Origin: Cryptoclostridium sp964637365
Lineage (GTDB): Bacteria > Bacillota > Dehalobacteriia > UBA7702
Direction of reading: 5' to 3'
Length of the DNA: 64,000 nt
Assembly: GCA_964637365.1 (NCBI GenBank)
Contig: CAZWWH010000010.1
Span: 13,398 to 77,397, forward strand
The translations under genes were made by a program, and so were the position numbers. This document shows positions 25,445 through 35,055 of the stretch, piece by piece. The stretch's first letter is position 1. Every line of letters starts with the position of its first letter. The notes under the pieces were generated by a model, which searched no databases, was not told where the DNA came from, and saw only the letters and a list, made by a program, of their open reading frames with translations.

Positions 25445-26004
25445 TTATTCCAATCCTTGATCTTCCAACATCTTTTTGGTGATCCGATACGTTTCCCGCA
25501 TGGTTTCGCTCCTCTCCTGCTCAAAGCCCAAAGCCAGAAATTCCTCATCGGTCATCGTCCCCCATCGGTCGTAGGATTTGATCTGCGCGATGTTTTCCCC
25601 GGAGATCCCCCGTTCCCTAAGGTCATCCTCACTTAATTGCGACAGTTCATCGTAAAAATAGTGGCTGACATCTTTGCCGTGGAACTCATCCGTATATTGA
25701 CGAAAGGCCAATGCTGCTCCGCAGTAGCGCCTAACTGAGCGCGGGGCGTCTGAGCCAAGCGTTGGATATCCGCATCCAGGTCCGTCTCCCGATACAATTT
25801 GATCTCCTCATCAGAATACCCTTTATCTCTCAGTTCTTCATCAGACATTTCCCTCAATTGAATGATGTCTGCAACCTCGGAACTCCACTCCGTAAATCCG
25901 GGAAGCTCTAAAAAACCGGAGTAGTCCCTTTCCTCAGAGCCGCAGCCGATAAAGCTCACCATCACAACAGACAAGATCAGCCATAAAACAATATGCCTTT
26001 TCAC
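25445..26004 (-). pseudogene. Frameshifted lipoprotein with three internal repeats
   Basis: Two frames together make one protein. The first starts MKRHIVLWLILSVV with a lipobox VSFIGC and gives the N-terminal 85 or so residues; the second continues in another frame from about AALAFRQYTDEF to a TAA at 25445. The switch lies near 25690-25735, where one base must be lost or gained. Three repeated units of about 25 residues are visible: MSDEELRDKGYSDEEIKLYR, LSEDDLRERGISGENIAQIK and MTDEEFLALGFEQERSETMR. It would be anchored on the outer face of the membrane. A true pseudogene, a programmed shift or a sequencing error are all possible. The family is unknown to me. Confidence 0.7.
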
Positions 26005-26212
26005 CCTCGTAATGCCACCTCATCTACTTGCCGAAACTGTATACAAAATGCATAGTATAATTCCCATTAAATACTCCATATTCATCCTAAATTACTTTAA
26101 TATGATTCAAATTATAATACATTTATCTCATTATACAAGGGGCTATTAATCAGTACTTATTTATTCATAAAATGATTCCAATTTGGAATACCACAAAAAA
26201 GCATGACATATT

Positions 26213-26253
26213 CAAAACACCCTCGCTGAAAATCAACGAGGGTGTTTTGATAT
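26213..26253 (-). terminator. Intrinsic terminator of the pyrophosphatase gene
   Basis: AAAACACCCTCG and CGAGGGTGTTTT pair around a short loop, with AT-rich flanks on both sides. It lies 25 bases past the stop at 26278. Confidence 0.88.
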
Positions 26254-26277
26254 AGAGTGATAGAGTTTGTCCCCAAA

Positions 26278-28365
26278 TTACATAAACATGGGAGCGAAAA
26301 CCAAAGCAACAATGGTCATCAACTTCATCAAAATATTTAAAGAAGGACCGGAAGTGTCTTTGAAGGGGTCGCCAACGGTATCGCCGTTGACAGCGGCAGC
26401 ATGGGCATCGGAGCCTTTGCCGCCATGAACGCCACTTTCTATGTACTTCTTGGCATTATCCCAAGCACCGCCAGCATTGGCCATCATAACAGCCAAAAGG
26501 AAACCGGTAACGAGGGAGCCAGCCAGCAAACCACCAAGGGCTTCTTTCCCAAGAAAGGGAATGAGACCAATGAGAAGAGGAGCAATTACAGCCAAAAGAC
26601 CGGGAATGATCATTTCTTTCAAAGCGGCATGGGTGCTGATGCTAACACAGGTAGCATAGTCGGGACGGCCAGTACCTTCCATGATGCCGGGGATGGTTTT
26701 GAACTGACGGCGAACTTCTTCGATCATCTGCTGTGCGGCACGGCCTACAGCGTTCATAGTAAGAGCGGAGAAGAGGAAAGGAAGCATACCGCCGATGAAG
26801 AGACCAGCCACAACTTTGGGATTCAGAACATTGATGCTGTCCAAACCAACAGCTTGGGTATAAGCGGAGAACAAGGACAAAGCAGTCAACGCAGCGGAAC
26901 CAATGGCGAAGCCTTTACCGATGGCAGCAGTGGTATTACCAACAGAGTCAAGGGCATCGGTGATTTCACGAACATGGGGATCAAGACCGGACATTTCAGC
27001 GATACCGCCGGCATTGTCAGCGATGGGGCCGTAAGCGTCAACAGCAACGATAATCCCAGTGGTAGAAAGCATACCCACAGCGGCCAAAGCAATACCGTAA
27101 AGTTCAGCGAATTGATAGGAAACAATAATAGCCACAACAATTACGATAATGGGAAGAGCCGTGGAAATCATACCGGTAGCGATCCCGGAGATGATATTGG
27201 TAGCAGTCCCGGTTTCGCAGGAAGCTGCGATTTTCTTTACAGGACTATAATCGAAGGAAGTATAGTATTCCGTCAATTTACCGATGATGGTACCGGCAAT
27301 CAAACCAACCACAACAGCGATAAATACACCATTAGCAAAGCTTACAGGGAGGTCAAGGCCATTGACATTGGGAAGCAGTCTCGTAGCGAAGAAAGCACCG
27401 ATAATGGCAAGAGCAGTAGCAACATAGGTACCGGTATTCAAAGCTTTTTGTGCGTTAGCATTTTCGCCGGTACGAACAAAGAAGGTACCGATGATAGAAG
27501 CGATAACACCGGTGGCGGCTACCAGCACAGGAACGAGAACCCCCATGATGGAATCACCCATAGCGAAATCAAGCACAGCGCCAAGAGCAATGGCAGCGAT
27601 GATGGAACCGCAGAAAGATTCAAACAAGTCAGAACCCATACCAGCGACGTCACCAACATTATCACCAACGTTGTCAGCGATAACAGCGGGGTTACGGGGA
27701 TCATCTTCGGGGATACCGGCTTCGACTTTACCGACGAGGTCAGCGCCAACATCAGCGGCTTTGGTATAGATACCGCCGCCAACACGACCGAAAAGAGCAA
27801 CGGAAGAAGCGCCGAGGGCGAAACCGTTGACTACGGAAGCGCGGGTAGTTTCAGCCATATCAGGCATCACAAGATAGAAAATACCAAGAACAATGCCAAG
27901 ACCCAAAAGACCGAGACCAACAACGGACATACCCATAACGGCGCCGCCGGAAAAAGCAATACCCAAAGCAGCGTTGGTGCCTCGTTGTGCAGCATTGGCA
28001 GTTCTTACATTGGCTTTGGTAGCGATACGCATACCAATGTTACCGGCCAAGATAGAGCAAAGAGCCCCAATTCCAAAGGGAAGCGCGGTCCAGGGACTTA
28101 AAGTTTCCGCACCGCTGCCGGTAGCAAAGCCTGCAATAATAAGGAACGCGGCCAAAGCAATAATCACGATGGCCAAAATTTTGTACTCGCTGGCCAGGAA
28201 AGCCATAGCGCCTTCATGAATCGCGCCGGAAATTTCTTCCATTTTTGCATGATTGAACTGCTCTTTTTTCACTCTGGCAGCCAAATACATGGCAAAAAGA
28301 AGCGCAATCACACCGACACCGATGGAAATCCAAACCATGGTACTAGTAGTGAAAAAACCTTCCAT
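26278..28365 (-). CDS. hppA: Membrane-bound ion-translocating pyrophosphatase
   Basis: A 695-residue integral membrane enzyme with about 16 helices that couples pyrophosphate hydrolysis to H+ or Na+ export. The substrate motif is clear: GGGIYTKAADVGADLVGK, followed by DNVGDNVGDVAGMGSDLFES. At the position that separates subclasses it has GNTTAAIGKG, with Ala rather than Lys, which is the signature of K+-dependent enzymes. Whether it pumps H+ or Na+ cannot be settled by reading. AGGAGG is 11 bases before the ATG. Such pumps conserve energy in anaerobes with low-yield metabolism. Confidence 0.95.
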   Translation of the reverse strand: MEGFFTTSTMVWISIGVGVIALLFAMYLAARVKKEQFNHAKMEEISGAIHEGAMAFLASEYKILAIVIIALAAFLIIAGFATGSGAETLSPWTALPFGIGALCSILAGNIGMRIATKANVRTANAAQRGTNAALGIAFSGGAVMGMSVVGLGLLGLGIVLGIFYLVMPDMAETTRASVVNGFALGASSVALFGRVGGGIYTKAADVGADLVGKVEAGIPEDDPRNPAVIADNVGDNVGDVAGMGSDLFESFCGSIIAAIALGAVLDFAMGDSIMGVLVPVLVAATGVIASIIGTFFVRTGENANAQKALNTGTYVATALAIIGAFFATRLLPNVNGLDLPVSFANGVFIAVVVGLIAGTIIGKLTEYYTSFDYSPVKKIAASCETGTATNIISGIATGMISTALPIIVIVVAIIVSYQFAELYGIALAAVGMLSTTGIIVAVDAYGPIADNAGGIAEMSGLDPHVREITDALDSVGNTTAAIGKGFAIGSAALTALSLFSAYTQAVGLDSINVLNPKVVAGLFIGGMLPFLFSALTMNAVGRAAQQMIEEVRRQFKTIPGIMEGTGRPDYATCVSISTHAALKEMIIPGLLAVIAPLLIGLIPFLGKEALGGLLAGSLVTGFLLAVMMANAGGAWDNAKKYIESGVHGGKGSDAHAAAVNGDTVGDPFKDTSGPSLNILMKLMTIVALVFAPMFM

Positions 28366-28416
28366 TCTTTCAAAAACCTCCTAAAAATATTAAATTATAA
28401 AATGAAGAAAAATAAA

Positions 28417-28650
28417 TTAAAAGATCAAGGTAAGAATCAGCGTAATCACGAAAAACGCTGCCGTAAGAATCCCGGAGATTTTGGCGAGGAAATCGTCGAG
28501 ACCTTTCTTTTTCCCAAAGAGTTGTTCCGAAGCGCCGCCAATGGTTCCGGAAATACCGGCACTGCGGCTAGACTGCATGATAACAGCGGCGATGACGCCC
28601 AAACAGATGAGAACATCGATCACCATCAAAATAATTTTGAGAACTTCCAT
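28417..28650 (-). CDS. secG: Protein translocase subunit SecG
   Basis: A 77-residue protein with two membrane helices and the central loop SSRSAGISGTIGGASEQLFG, typical of SecG, an auxiliary subunit of the SecYEG channel. GGAGGTG precedes the ATG. It lies downstream of eno, as in many Firmicutes glycolytic clusters. Confidence 0.95.
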   Translation of the reverse strand: MEVLKIILMVIDVLICLGVIAAVIMQSSRSAGISGTIGGASEQLFGKKKGLDDFLAKISGILTAAFFVITLILTLIF

Positions 28651-28807
28651 GGTTCACCTCCAAAAACTAACAGCAGTATTTTACCACAGAGACTCCATAA
28701 ATACAACCAAAAATTGTATATTTTTTGCAAATCTCTTGGCTTTATCCTACGCTGGACTGGGCATTTTCCCAAAAACAAGGGATGAAATGTAATTTTTCGT
28801 ATTACAG

Positions 28808-28839
28808 GCGGCACGGGACAAGAATTCGTTCCGTGCCGC
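28808..28839 (-). terminator. Hairpin after eno
   Basis: On the minus strand GCGGCACGG pairs with CCCGTGCCGC around a 13-base loop just after the eno stop. There is no clear T-run, so termination may be partial and secG may be read through. Confidence 0.5.
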
Positions 28840-28846
28840 TGGGAAA

Positions 28847-30130
28847 TCATTTCAAATTGTAAAAGACGTTGATGCCTTTGTATTGCGCCACATCCTCCAA
28901 TTCTTCTTCAATACGGAGAAGTTGATTGTATTTGGCAATACGGTCAGTGCGACAGGGAGCACCGGTTTTGATTTGACCGGCATTAACGGCCACGGCCAAG
29001 TCGGCGATGGTGGCGTCTTCGCTTTCACCGGAACGGTGGGAAACCACGGCGGTGTAACCGGCACGTTTTGCCATTTCGATGGCGTCCAGAGTTTCGGTAA
29101 GGGTACCGATCTGGTTTACTTTAATCAAAATTGCATTGGCGGTGTTGGTTTCAATGCCTTTGGCCAAACGCTGGGGATTAGTAACAAAGAGGTCATCACC
29201 GACGATCTGGATTTTTTTGCCCAGTTTTTCGGTCATCAGCTTCCAACCATCCCAATCGTCTTCGGCAAGGCCGTCTTCAATGGAAATGATAGGATATTTA
29301 CCGCAGAGGTATTCATAATATTCCACCATTTCAGCACTGGTTTTCACAGCGTTTTCACCGGCCAAATGGTATTTGCCGTCTTTATAAATTTCCGTGGAGG
29401 CAACGTCCAAAGCGAGACGGACATCTTTACCCGGAACGTAGCCGGCTTTTTCAATGGCTTCCACGATAACGGCCAGAGCTTCCTCGTTGGTTTCCAGGTT
29501 GGGAGCGAAACCGCCTTCGTCACCGACGCCGGAGAGAAGGCCTTTCTCCTTCAATACTTTTTTCAAGTTATGATAAATTTCCGCACCCATACGCAAAGCT
29601 TCGGCAAAGGAGCCTGCGCCCACAGGCATAATCATGAATTCCTGGATGTCTACATTATTATCTGCGTGTTTGCCGCCATTCAAAATGTTCATCATGGGAA
29701 CGGGGAGTTCCTTGGCATTGCAGCCGCCGATGTATTGATAGAGAGGCATTCCCACATATTCCGCCGCAGCTTTGGACGCAGCCAGGGAAACACCGAGAAT
29801 GGCATTGGCGCCTAATTTCCCTTTGTTGGGGGTTCCGTCCAATTCAATGAGAGTCTTGTCCAGAAGTGCCTGGTCAAACACGCTCATGCCCGTTACGGCA
29901 GGAGCAATCACGGTCAACACATTGGTGACGGCTTTCATTGTGCCCTTGCCAAGATAGCGTTCTTTGTCGCCGTCTCTCAATTCCACAGCTTCATGAGCGC
30001 CGGTAGAGGCGCCGGAAGGAATGATAACGCGTCCCATGGTGCCATCTTCCAGAAATACTTCCACTTCCACAGTGGGATTACCACGGGAATCCAGCACTTC
30101 TCTGGCATTGACATCAACGATAATCGACAT
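28847..30130 (-). CDS. eno: Enolase
   Basis: A 427-residue glycolytic enzyme converting 2-phosphoglycerate to phosphoenolpyruvate. Seen are AREVLDSRGNPTVEVEV, PSGASTGAHEA (loop), GDEGGFAP, the metal ligands in SIEDGLAEDDW and the signature VNQIGTLTETLDA with SHRSGESED. The start MSIIVDVN has GAGGTGG five bases upstream; a GTG three codons earlier is less likely. It follows gpmI with a 160-base gap. Confidence 0.98.
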   Translation of the reverse strand: MSIIVDVNAREVLDSRGNPTVEVEVFLEDGTMGRVIIPSGASTGAHEAVELRDGDKERYLGKGTMKAVTNVLTVIAPAVTGMSVFDQALLDKTLIELDGTPNKGKLGANAILGVSLAASKAAAEYVGMPLYQYIGGCNAKELPVPMMNILNGGKHADNNVDIQEFMIMPVGAGSFAEALRMGAEIYHNLKKVLKEKGLLSGVGDEGGFAPNLETNEEALAVIVEAIEKAGYVPGKDVRLALDVASTEIYKDGKYHLAGENAVKTSAEMVEYYEYLCGKYPIISIEDGLAEDDWDGWKLMTEKLGKKIQIVGDDLFVTNPQRLAKGIETNTANAILIKVNQIGTLTETLDAIEMAKRAGYTAVVSHRSGESEDATIADLAVAVNAGQIKTGAPCRTDRIAKYNQLLRIEEELEDVAQYKGINVFYNLK

Positions 30131-30293
30131 TTTTTCCACCTCGTTTAAAAAATCTTCCCTGCGGCCTTATTTTAACTTTATACTCTCTCCACAAAGGCCG
30201 TCATTCTATAACATATTTTTCCCTCTTTATCGGGGACGTCCGATAAGGTATATAAATAAAATAACAAACTATACCAAAAAAATCAATATCTTC

Positions 30294-31817
30294 TTAAGCA
30301 TCTTTTGGAGTTACGATGGCCTCTCCCGCCATCTCCGGCGGCACTTCTAGGCCCATAAGAGTCAAAATCGTCGGCGCAATGTCGCAGAGAGCGCCGTCGT
30401 CACGGCCCTGATATTCCTTTTTGCTTATCATAATATAGGGAACGATGTTGTTGGTATGGGCGGTATAAGGACCGCCGTCATCATCAAACATCCTTTCCGC
30501 ATTGCCATGATCCGCAGTAAGGAAAATCTCCCCGCCTTTGGCCAAAACCGCGTCAGCGATACGGCCCACACAGCCATCAACAAACTCAATGGCTTCAATC
30601 ACAGCCTCAAGGTTGCCGGTATGTCCCACCATATCAGGATTGGCGAAATTCAAAATAATCACGTCGTATTTTTCAGCTTCAATCTCCTTTAAAACGGCTT
30701 CAGTGACTTTTCCGGCGCTCATAGCGGGAGTCTCATCGTAGGAAGCCACTTTGGGGGAAGGAATCAAAATACGGTCCTCCCCTTCATAAGGGGGTTCCAC
30801 CTGACTGTTAAAGAAAAAGGTCACATGGGCATATTTTTCTGTTTCCGCGATGCGAAGCTGTTTTTTCCCCTGCTTTGACAGCCAGGTACCCAAATTATTG
30901 ACAATGGCTTCCTTTGGGAAAGCCACTGGCACATCGTAAGAAGCGTCGCATTGGGTAAAGCAAACATAATAAGTCTCCGGCACAACGCCTCGTGCAAAGC
31001 CCTCAAAATCAGGGTCTTTGAACGCCCAAAGCATTTCACGGGCGCGGTCGGTACGGAAATTGAAGAAAATCACTGCATCACCGGAAACAACGGTTTTCCC
31101 TTTTTCCATGATAATTGGCTTCACAAACTCATCGGTAACGCCGTCATCGTAAGACTTGCGCATCGCGTCATGATAATCGGCAGATTTCACGCCTTCGCCG
31201 AAAACCAGCGCGCGATAGGCCAACTCCAGCCGTTCCCACCGTTTATCACGATCCATAGCATAATACCGCCCCATGATGGTGGCGATTTCGCCAGTCTGCC
31301 GCTGATTCATTTCCTCCTGGATGCGGTCGAGAAATTCCAGGGCAGAGGTGGGCAGAACGTCACGTCCGTCCAAAAAAGCGTGAAGATAAACCTCTTTCAC
31401 TCCCTGGCGACGGGCCATTTCCAGCAGCGCCACTACATGATCGATGTGGCTGTGAACGCCGCCGTCGGACAAAAGCCCCATGAGATGAAGGGCTTTGCCT
31501 TCTTTTTTCACATAGTCCATGGTGGAAAGAAGCACTTGATTTTCAAAGAAATCACCGTCTTCGATCCCTTTGGTAATGCGGGTAAGATCCTGATAGACCA
31601 CGCGCCCGGCTCCCATATTCATATGCCCCACTTCGGAATTGCCAATTTGCCCCTGGGGTAAACCAACACGAAGGCCCGAAGCAGACAAATAGCCATGGCA
31701 GTATTTCTGCCACAGCCGATCAAAATTCGGTTTCTTAGCCTGGGCAACGCCGTTTCCTTCCATAGCTTCGCTATGGCCAAACCCGTCCAGAATCAAAAGC
31801 ATAGTAGGTGTAGACAT
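30294..31817 (-). CDS. gpmI: 2,3-bisphosphoglycerate-independent phosphoglycerate mutase
   Basis: A 507-residue Mn-dependent mutase interconverting 3- and 2-phosphoglycerate. The nucleophile serine lies in GQIGNSEVGHMNMGAGR, and metal ligands in LILDGFG and TADHGNAE. GAGAAGGA precedes the ATG, which is one base after the tpiA stop, so the two are translated together. Confidence 0.98.
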   Translation of the reverse strand: MSTPTMLLILDGFGHSEAMEGNGVAQAKKPNFDRLWQKYCHGYLSASGLRVGLPQGQIGNSEVGHMNMGAGRVVYQDLTRITKGIEDGDFFENQVLLSTMDYVKKEGKALHLMGLLSDGGVHSHIDHVVALLEMARRQGVKEVYLHAFLDGRDVLPTSALEFLDRIQEEMNQRQTGEIATIMGRYYAMDRDKRWERLELAYRALVFGEGVKSADYHDAMRKSYDDGVTDEFVKPIIMEKGKTVVSGDAVIFFNFRTDRAREMLWAFKDPDFEGFARGVVPETYYVCFTQCDASYDVPVAFPKEAIVNNLGTWLSKQGKKQLRIAETEKYAHVTFFFNSQVEPPYEGEDRILIPSPKVASYDETPAMSAGKVTEAVLKEIEAEKYDVIILNFANPDMVGHTGNLEAVIEAIEFVDGCVGRIADAVLAKGGEIFLTADHGNAERMFDDDGGPYTAHTNNIVPYIMISKKEYQGRDDGALCDIAPTILTLMGLEVPPEMAGEAIVTPKDA

Positions 31818-31818
31818 A

Positions 31819-32562
31819 TTATCCTTCTCTCCAGTTTACCATGGCCCCGAAGGAATCGGCTTTCAGCGAAGCGCCGCCGATAAGGAGGCCATCGATATGT
31901 TCTTTGGACAACAACGCTTTGGCATTTTCCGGCTTGGCGCTGCCGCCATAAAGGATGTAAAGGTCTTGAGGCAAACCCAGTTCACCGAGGATGCGGCGAA
32001 TTTCCGCCATAGTATCGTTGGCGTCCTCGGGGGTTGCCGTTTTTCCGGTACCGATGGCCCAAACAGGCTCATAGGCCAAAATAAAATTATCTTTGTGAAT
32101 GGTTTCGGCCAACGGCGCCAAGGAGGATTCGATTTGCTCCTTCAGCACCGAAGCGACGACGCCCTGTTCCCGCTGCTCCAAGGATTCCCCAACACAGAAT
32201 ACGGGAGTGAGTCCCGCGGCCATCAGGGCTTTGGCTTTATCCCCAAGGAACTGGCCGCTTTCGCTAAAATATTGCCGCCGTTCCGAATGGCCCACCAGAC
32301 AATATTCCGCGCCGACTTCCTTCAACATCGGGACGGAAACCTCACCGGTATAAGCGCCGCTTTCAGCGGGGTGGACATTTTGAGCCCCCCAAGCGATGCC
32401 GGTGCCGTCCAAGATACGCTGGGCGTCCGCCACGGACAGGAAGGGCGGAAACACGATGACCTTATCCTCGCCAACGGTAACAGTGCTTTTGATGGCTTCC
32501 AGCAACACCTCATTGGCGGAGGGAGTGCCGTTCATTTTCCAATTTCCGGCAATGATTTTCAT
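31819..32562 (-). CDS. tpiA: Triosephosphate isomerase
   Basis: A 247-residue TIM-barrel enzyme. The start MKIIAGNWKMNG is chosen for the GAGG site upstream. The catalytic His is in VGHSERR, the Glu in AYEPVWAIGTGK and the phosphate loop at YGGSAKPENA. It is the first gene after the pgk terminator and leads tpiA-gpmI. Confidence 0.98.
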   Translation of the reverse strand: MKIIAGNWKMNGTPSANEVLLEAIKSTVTVGEDKVIVFPPFLSVADAQRILDGTGIAWGAQNVHPAESGAYTGEVSVPMLKEVGAEYCLVGHSERRQYFSESGQFLGDKAKALMAAGLTPVFCVGESLEQREQGVVASVLKEQIESSLAPLAETIHKDNFILAYEPVWAIGTGKTATPEDANDTMAEIRRILGELGLPQDLYILYGGSAKPENAKALLSKEHIDGLLIGGASLKADSFGAMVNWREG

Positions 32563-32660
32563 AGTAAATACCTCGTTTCGATTCCACATCACGGAATCGT
32601 AAAAACATTATTTTCTACGACATAACCAGTCTTTTGAAAAGACTTCTAAAAACGGGAAAA

Positions 32661-32693
32661 TTCGCTGACCCACGGAACCCGAAGGTCAGCGAA
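32661..32693 (-). terminator. Intrinsic terminator of pgk
   Basis: On the minus strand TTCGCTGACC pairs with GGTCAGCGAA and is followed by TTTT. It begins three bases after the pgk stop and separates gap-pgk from tpiA-gpmI-eno. Confidence 0.88.
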
Positions 32694-32696
32694 AAA

Positions 32697-33875
32697 TTAA
32701 GCCTCACGGCAAGCGTCAATCCCGGGCAATACCTTCCCCTCCAAGAATTTCAGGGAAGCTCCGCCGCCGGTGCTGATATGGTCGATACCGTCTTCCATGC
32801 CAACGCTCTTGATGGCAGCCGAGGAATCGCCGCCGCCTACCACGCTGTAAGCCGAAGAAGCGGCTACAGCTTTGGCCACGGCTTTTGTACCTTGGGCAAA
32901 GTTGCTCATTTCAAACACACCCATGGGGCCGTTCCACAGAATGGTTTTGGCCGGGGCGAGTTCTTGTTCAAAACGTTCCATGGTTTTGGGACCGATGTCC
33001 AAAGCCTGCCAATCCGCGGGGATTTCATCCAACCCCACGGCTTTGCGGTCAGCCTCGTTATCAAAGGCCGCGGCAACCATAACGTCTACAGGCAGGAAAA
33101 TCTTCTGGGCGAATTCGCCTCTTAAGATTTCTTTGGCCATATCAATCTTATCCTCTTCCACCAGGGATTTCTGCATGTCGTGGCCTTGGGCCGCCAAAAA
33201 AGTATTGGCCATACCGCCGCCGATAAAGAGTTTATCGACAATGGGAAGAAGTTTCGACAAAATCTTGATTTTATCGGAAATTTTAGCGCCGCCAATAATG
33301 GCCGCCAAAGGACGATCGGGGTTTTCCAACACTTTATTTAAAGCGCAGATTTCTTTTTCCAACAAAAGTCCCATATAACCGGGGAGATATTTGGGAATCC
33401 CCACGGTGGAAGCGTGACTGCGATGATCTACGCTGAAGGCCTCATTGACAAAAATGTCACCGAGACTTGCCAGTTTTTTGGCAAATTCATCGTCATTGGC
33501 TTCTTCTTCGGGATAATAACGGATATTTTCGCCCACCACGATCTGGCCGGGTTTTAGCCCGTCGCAAAGAGCTTTGGTTTCTTCTGACAGCAGGTCTTCG
33601 GCGAAAAAGATTTCGTTATCAAGATATTTTTTCAGCGCATCCACCAAAGGTTTGGTGGACATAGACGGAACCCGTTGGCCTTTGGGACGGCCCAGGTGGG
33701 TCAGAATGATGAGGGAAGCCCCCTGCCCTAAAATATATTTCAGGGTAGGGATGCTTTCTTCAATACGCATATATTCGGTGATGTTGCCCTCTTGATCCAT
33801 GGGCACATTGTAGTCAGCCCGCAAAAGCACTCTTTTGCCTTTCAAATCGCAATCTTTTACGGTCATTTTACTCAT
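32697..33875 (-). CDS. pgk: Phosphoglycerate kinase
   Basis: A 392-residue enzyme making ATP from 1,3-bisphosphoglycerate. It shows the N-terminal RADYNVPMD, HLGRPKG, the hinge GGAKISDKI and the C-terminal VGGGDSSAA nucleotide region. AAGGAG precedes the start. It follows gap by 29 bases in one unit. Confidence 0.98.
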   Translation of the reverse strand: MSKMTVKDCDLKGKRVLLRADYNVPMDQEGNITEYMRIEESIPTLKYILGQGASLIILTHLGRPKGQRVPSMSTKPLVDALKKYLDNEIFFAEDLLSEETKALCDGLKPGQIVVGENIRYYPEEEANDDEFAKKLASLGDIFVNEAFSVDHRSHASTVGIPKYLPGYMGLLLEKEICALNKVLENPDRPLAAIIGGAKISDKIKILSKLLPIVDKLFIGGGMANTFLAAQGHDMQKSLVEEDKIDMAKEILRGEFAQKIFLPVDVMVAAAFDNEADRKAVGLDEIPADWQALDIGPKTMERFEQELAPAKTILWNGPMGVFEMSNFAQGTKAVAKAVAASSAYSVVGGGDSSAAIKSVGMEDGIDHISTGGGASLKFLEGKVLPGIDACREA

Positions 33876-33904
33876 GAGAAACGCTCCTTCCTACGGCCCT
33901 CAGT

Positions 33905-34912
33905 TTACAGTCCTTTGGAAACCACATAGGCCGCGAGGTCGACAACGCGGTTGCTATACCCCCATTCATTGTCATACCAGGACACGATTTTGGCCATGTT
34001 ATCGCCAATGACCATGGTGGAGTCGCCGTCTACAGCGGAGGACAGGGCGCAATGGTTATAGTCGATAGAAACCAAGGGAAGGTCGGTATAACCGAGAATG
34101 CCTTTAAGTTGGCCTTCGGCAGCGTTTTTCAAAGCGGCGTTGATATCTTCGGCAGTGGCGGGTTTCGCCAATTCCACAGTGAGGTCCACAACGGAAACGT
34201 TGGGAGTAGGCACACGCATGGCAAAACCGTTCAATCTCCCTTTCAGCTGAGGCAGAACCAAAGCCACGGCTTTGGCGGCGCCAGTGGTGGTTGGAATGAT
34301 GGAAGAAGCTGCGGTTCTCGCTCTTCTCAAATCTTTATGAGCCTGGTCCAAAATGCGTTGGTCATTGGTAAAGGAATGGACCGTGGTCATGAGACCTTTC
34401 ACGATACCGAATTCTCTATCAATGACTTTGGCCACAGGAGCCAAACAGTTGGTGGTACAGGAAGCATTGGAAATGATGTGATGCTTCTGAGGATCGTAGG
34501 TTTCTTCGTTGACACCCATAACAAAGGTGCCATCTTCATTTTTCCCGGGAGCGGTGATGATAACTTTCTTGGCGCCGGCTTCTACATGAGCTTTGGCTTT
34601 TTCCGCATCGCGGAATACGCCGCTGGCTTCAATAACGATTTCTACGCCGAGTTCTTTCCAAGGCAGGTTTTTGGGGTCGCGTTCGGCACAGACTTTAACT
34701 TTCTTGTCACCGACGACCATTTCATCCCCTTCTGTCGTAATATCAATGTCCCAAGTGCCATGAACCGAATCAAACTTCAGCAAATGTGCATTGGTTGCGG
34801 CATCGGTCAGGTCATTGATTGCCACGACTTCCAAATCTTTGTTGTCGTACATTGCACGATACACCAAACGGCCGATGCGGCCAAAACCATTGATTGCTAC
34901 TTTTGTCCCCAC
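33905..34912 (-). CDS. gap: Glyceraldehyde-3-phosphate dehydrogenase
   Basis: A 335-residue NAD-type enzyme. Seen are the Rossmann start VAINGFGRIGRLVYRA, the catalytic cysteine in SNASCTTNCLAP and the C-terminal WYDNEWGYSNRVVDL. The start codon is GTG with GAGAGGTG upstream. In many Firmicutes the gene before gap is the repressor cggR; here a two-component system operon occupies that place. Confidence 0.98.
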   Translation of the reverse strand: MGTKVAINGFGRIGRLVYRAMYDNKDLEVVAINDLTDAATNAHLLKFDSVHGTWDIDITTEGDEMVVGDKKVKVCAERDPKNLPWKELGVEIVIEASGVFRDAEKAKAHVEAGAKKVIITAPGKNEDGTFVMGVNEETYDPQKHHIISNASCTTNCLAPVAKVIDREFGIVKGLMTTVHSFTNDQRILDQAHKDLRRARTAASSIIPTTTGAAKAVALVLPQLKGRLNGFAMRVPTPNVSVVDLTVELAKPATAEDINAALKNAAEGQLKGILGYTDLPLVSIDYNHCALSSAVDGDSTMVIGDNMAKIVSWYDNEWGYSNRVVDLAAYVVSKGL

Positions 34913-35055
34913 AAAAAAGCACCTCTCATTTCTTTTATATTTTTATCGCAGCCAAAATATAATCAGCATAAGTAATATTTTGGTTACCCTCTATACTATA
35001 TATTATCTCAAATTCCCCTTGTCTTACAGCCCCAGACTGTGGAAAAATATGTCAT

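Noticed and set aside
26401..28101. 566-codon plus-strand frame opposite hppA
   Set aside because: Long only because the opposite strand lacks certain codons; hppA is certain, and the frame has shadow-like composition.
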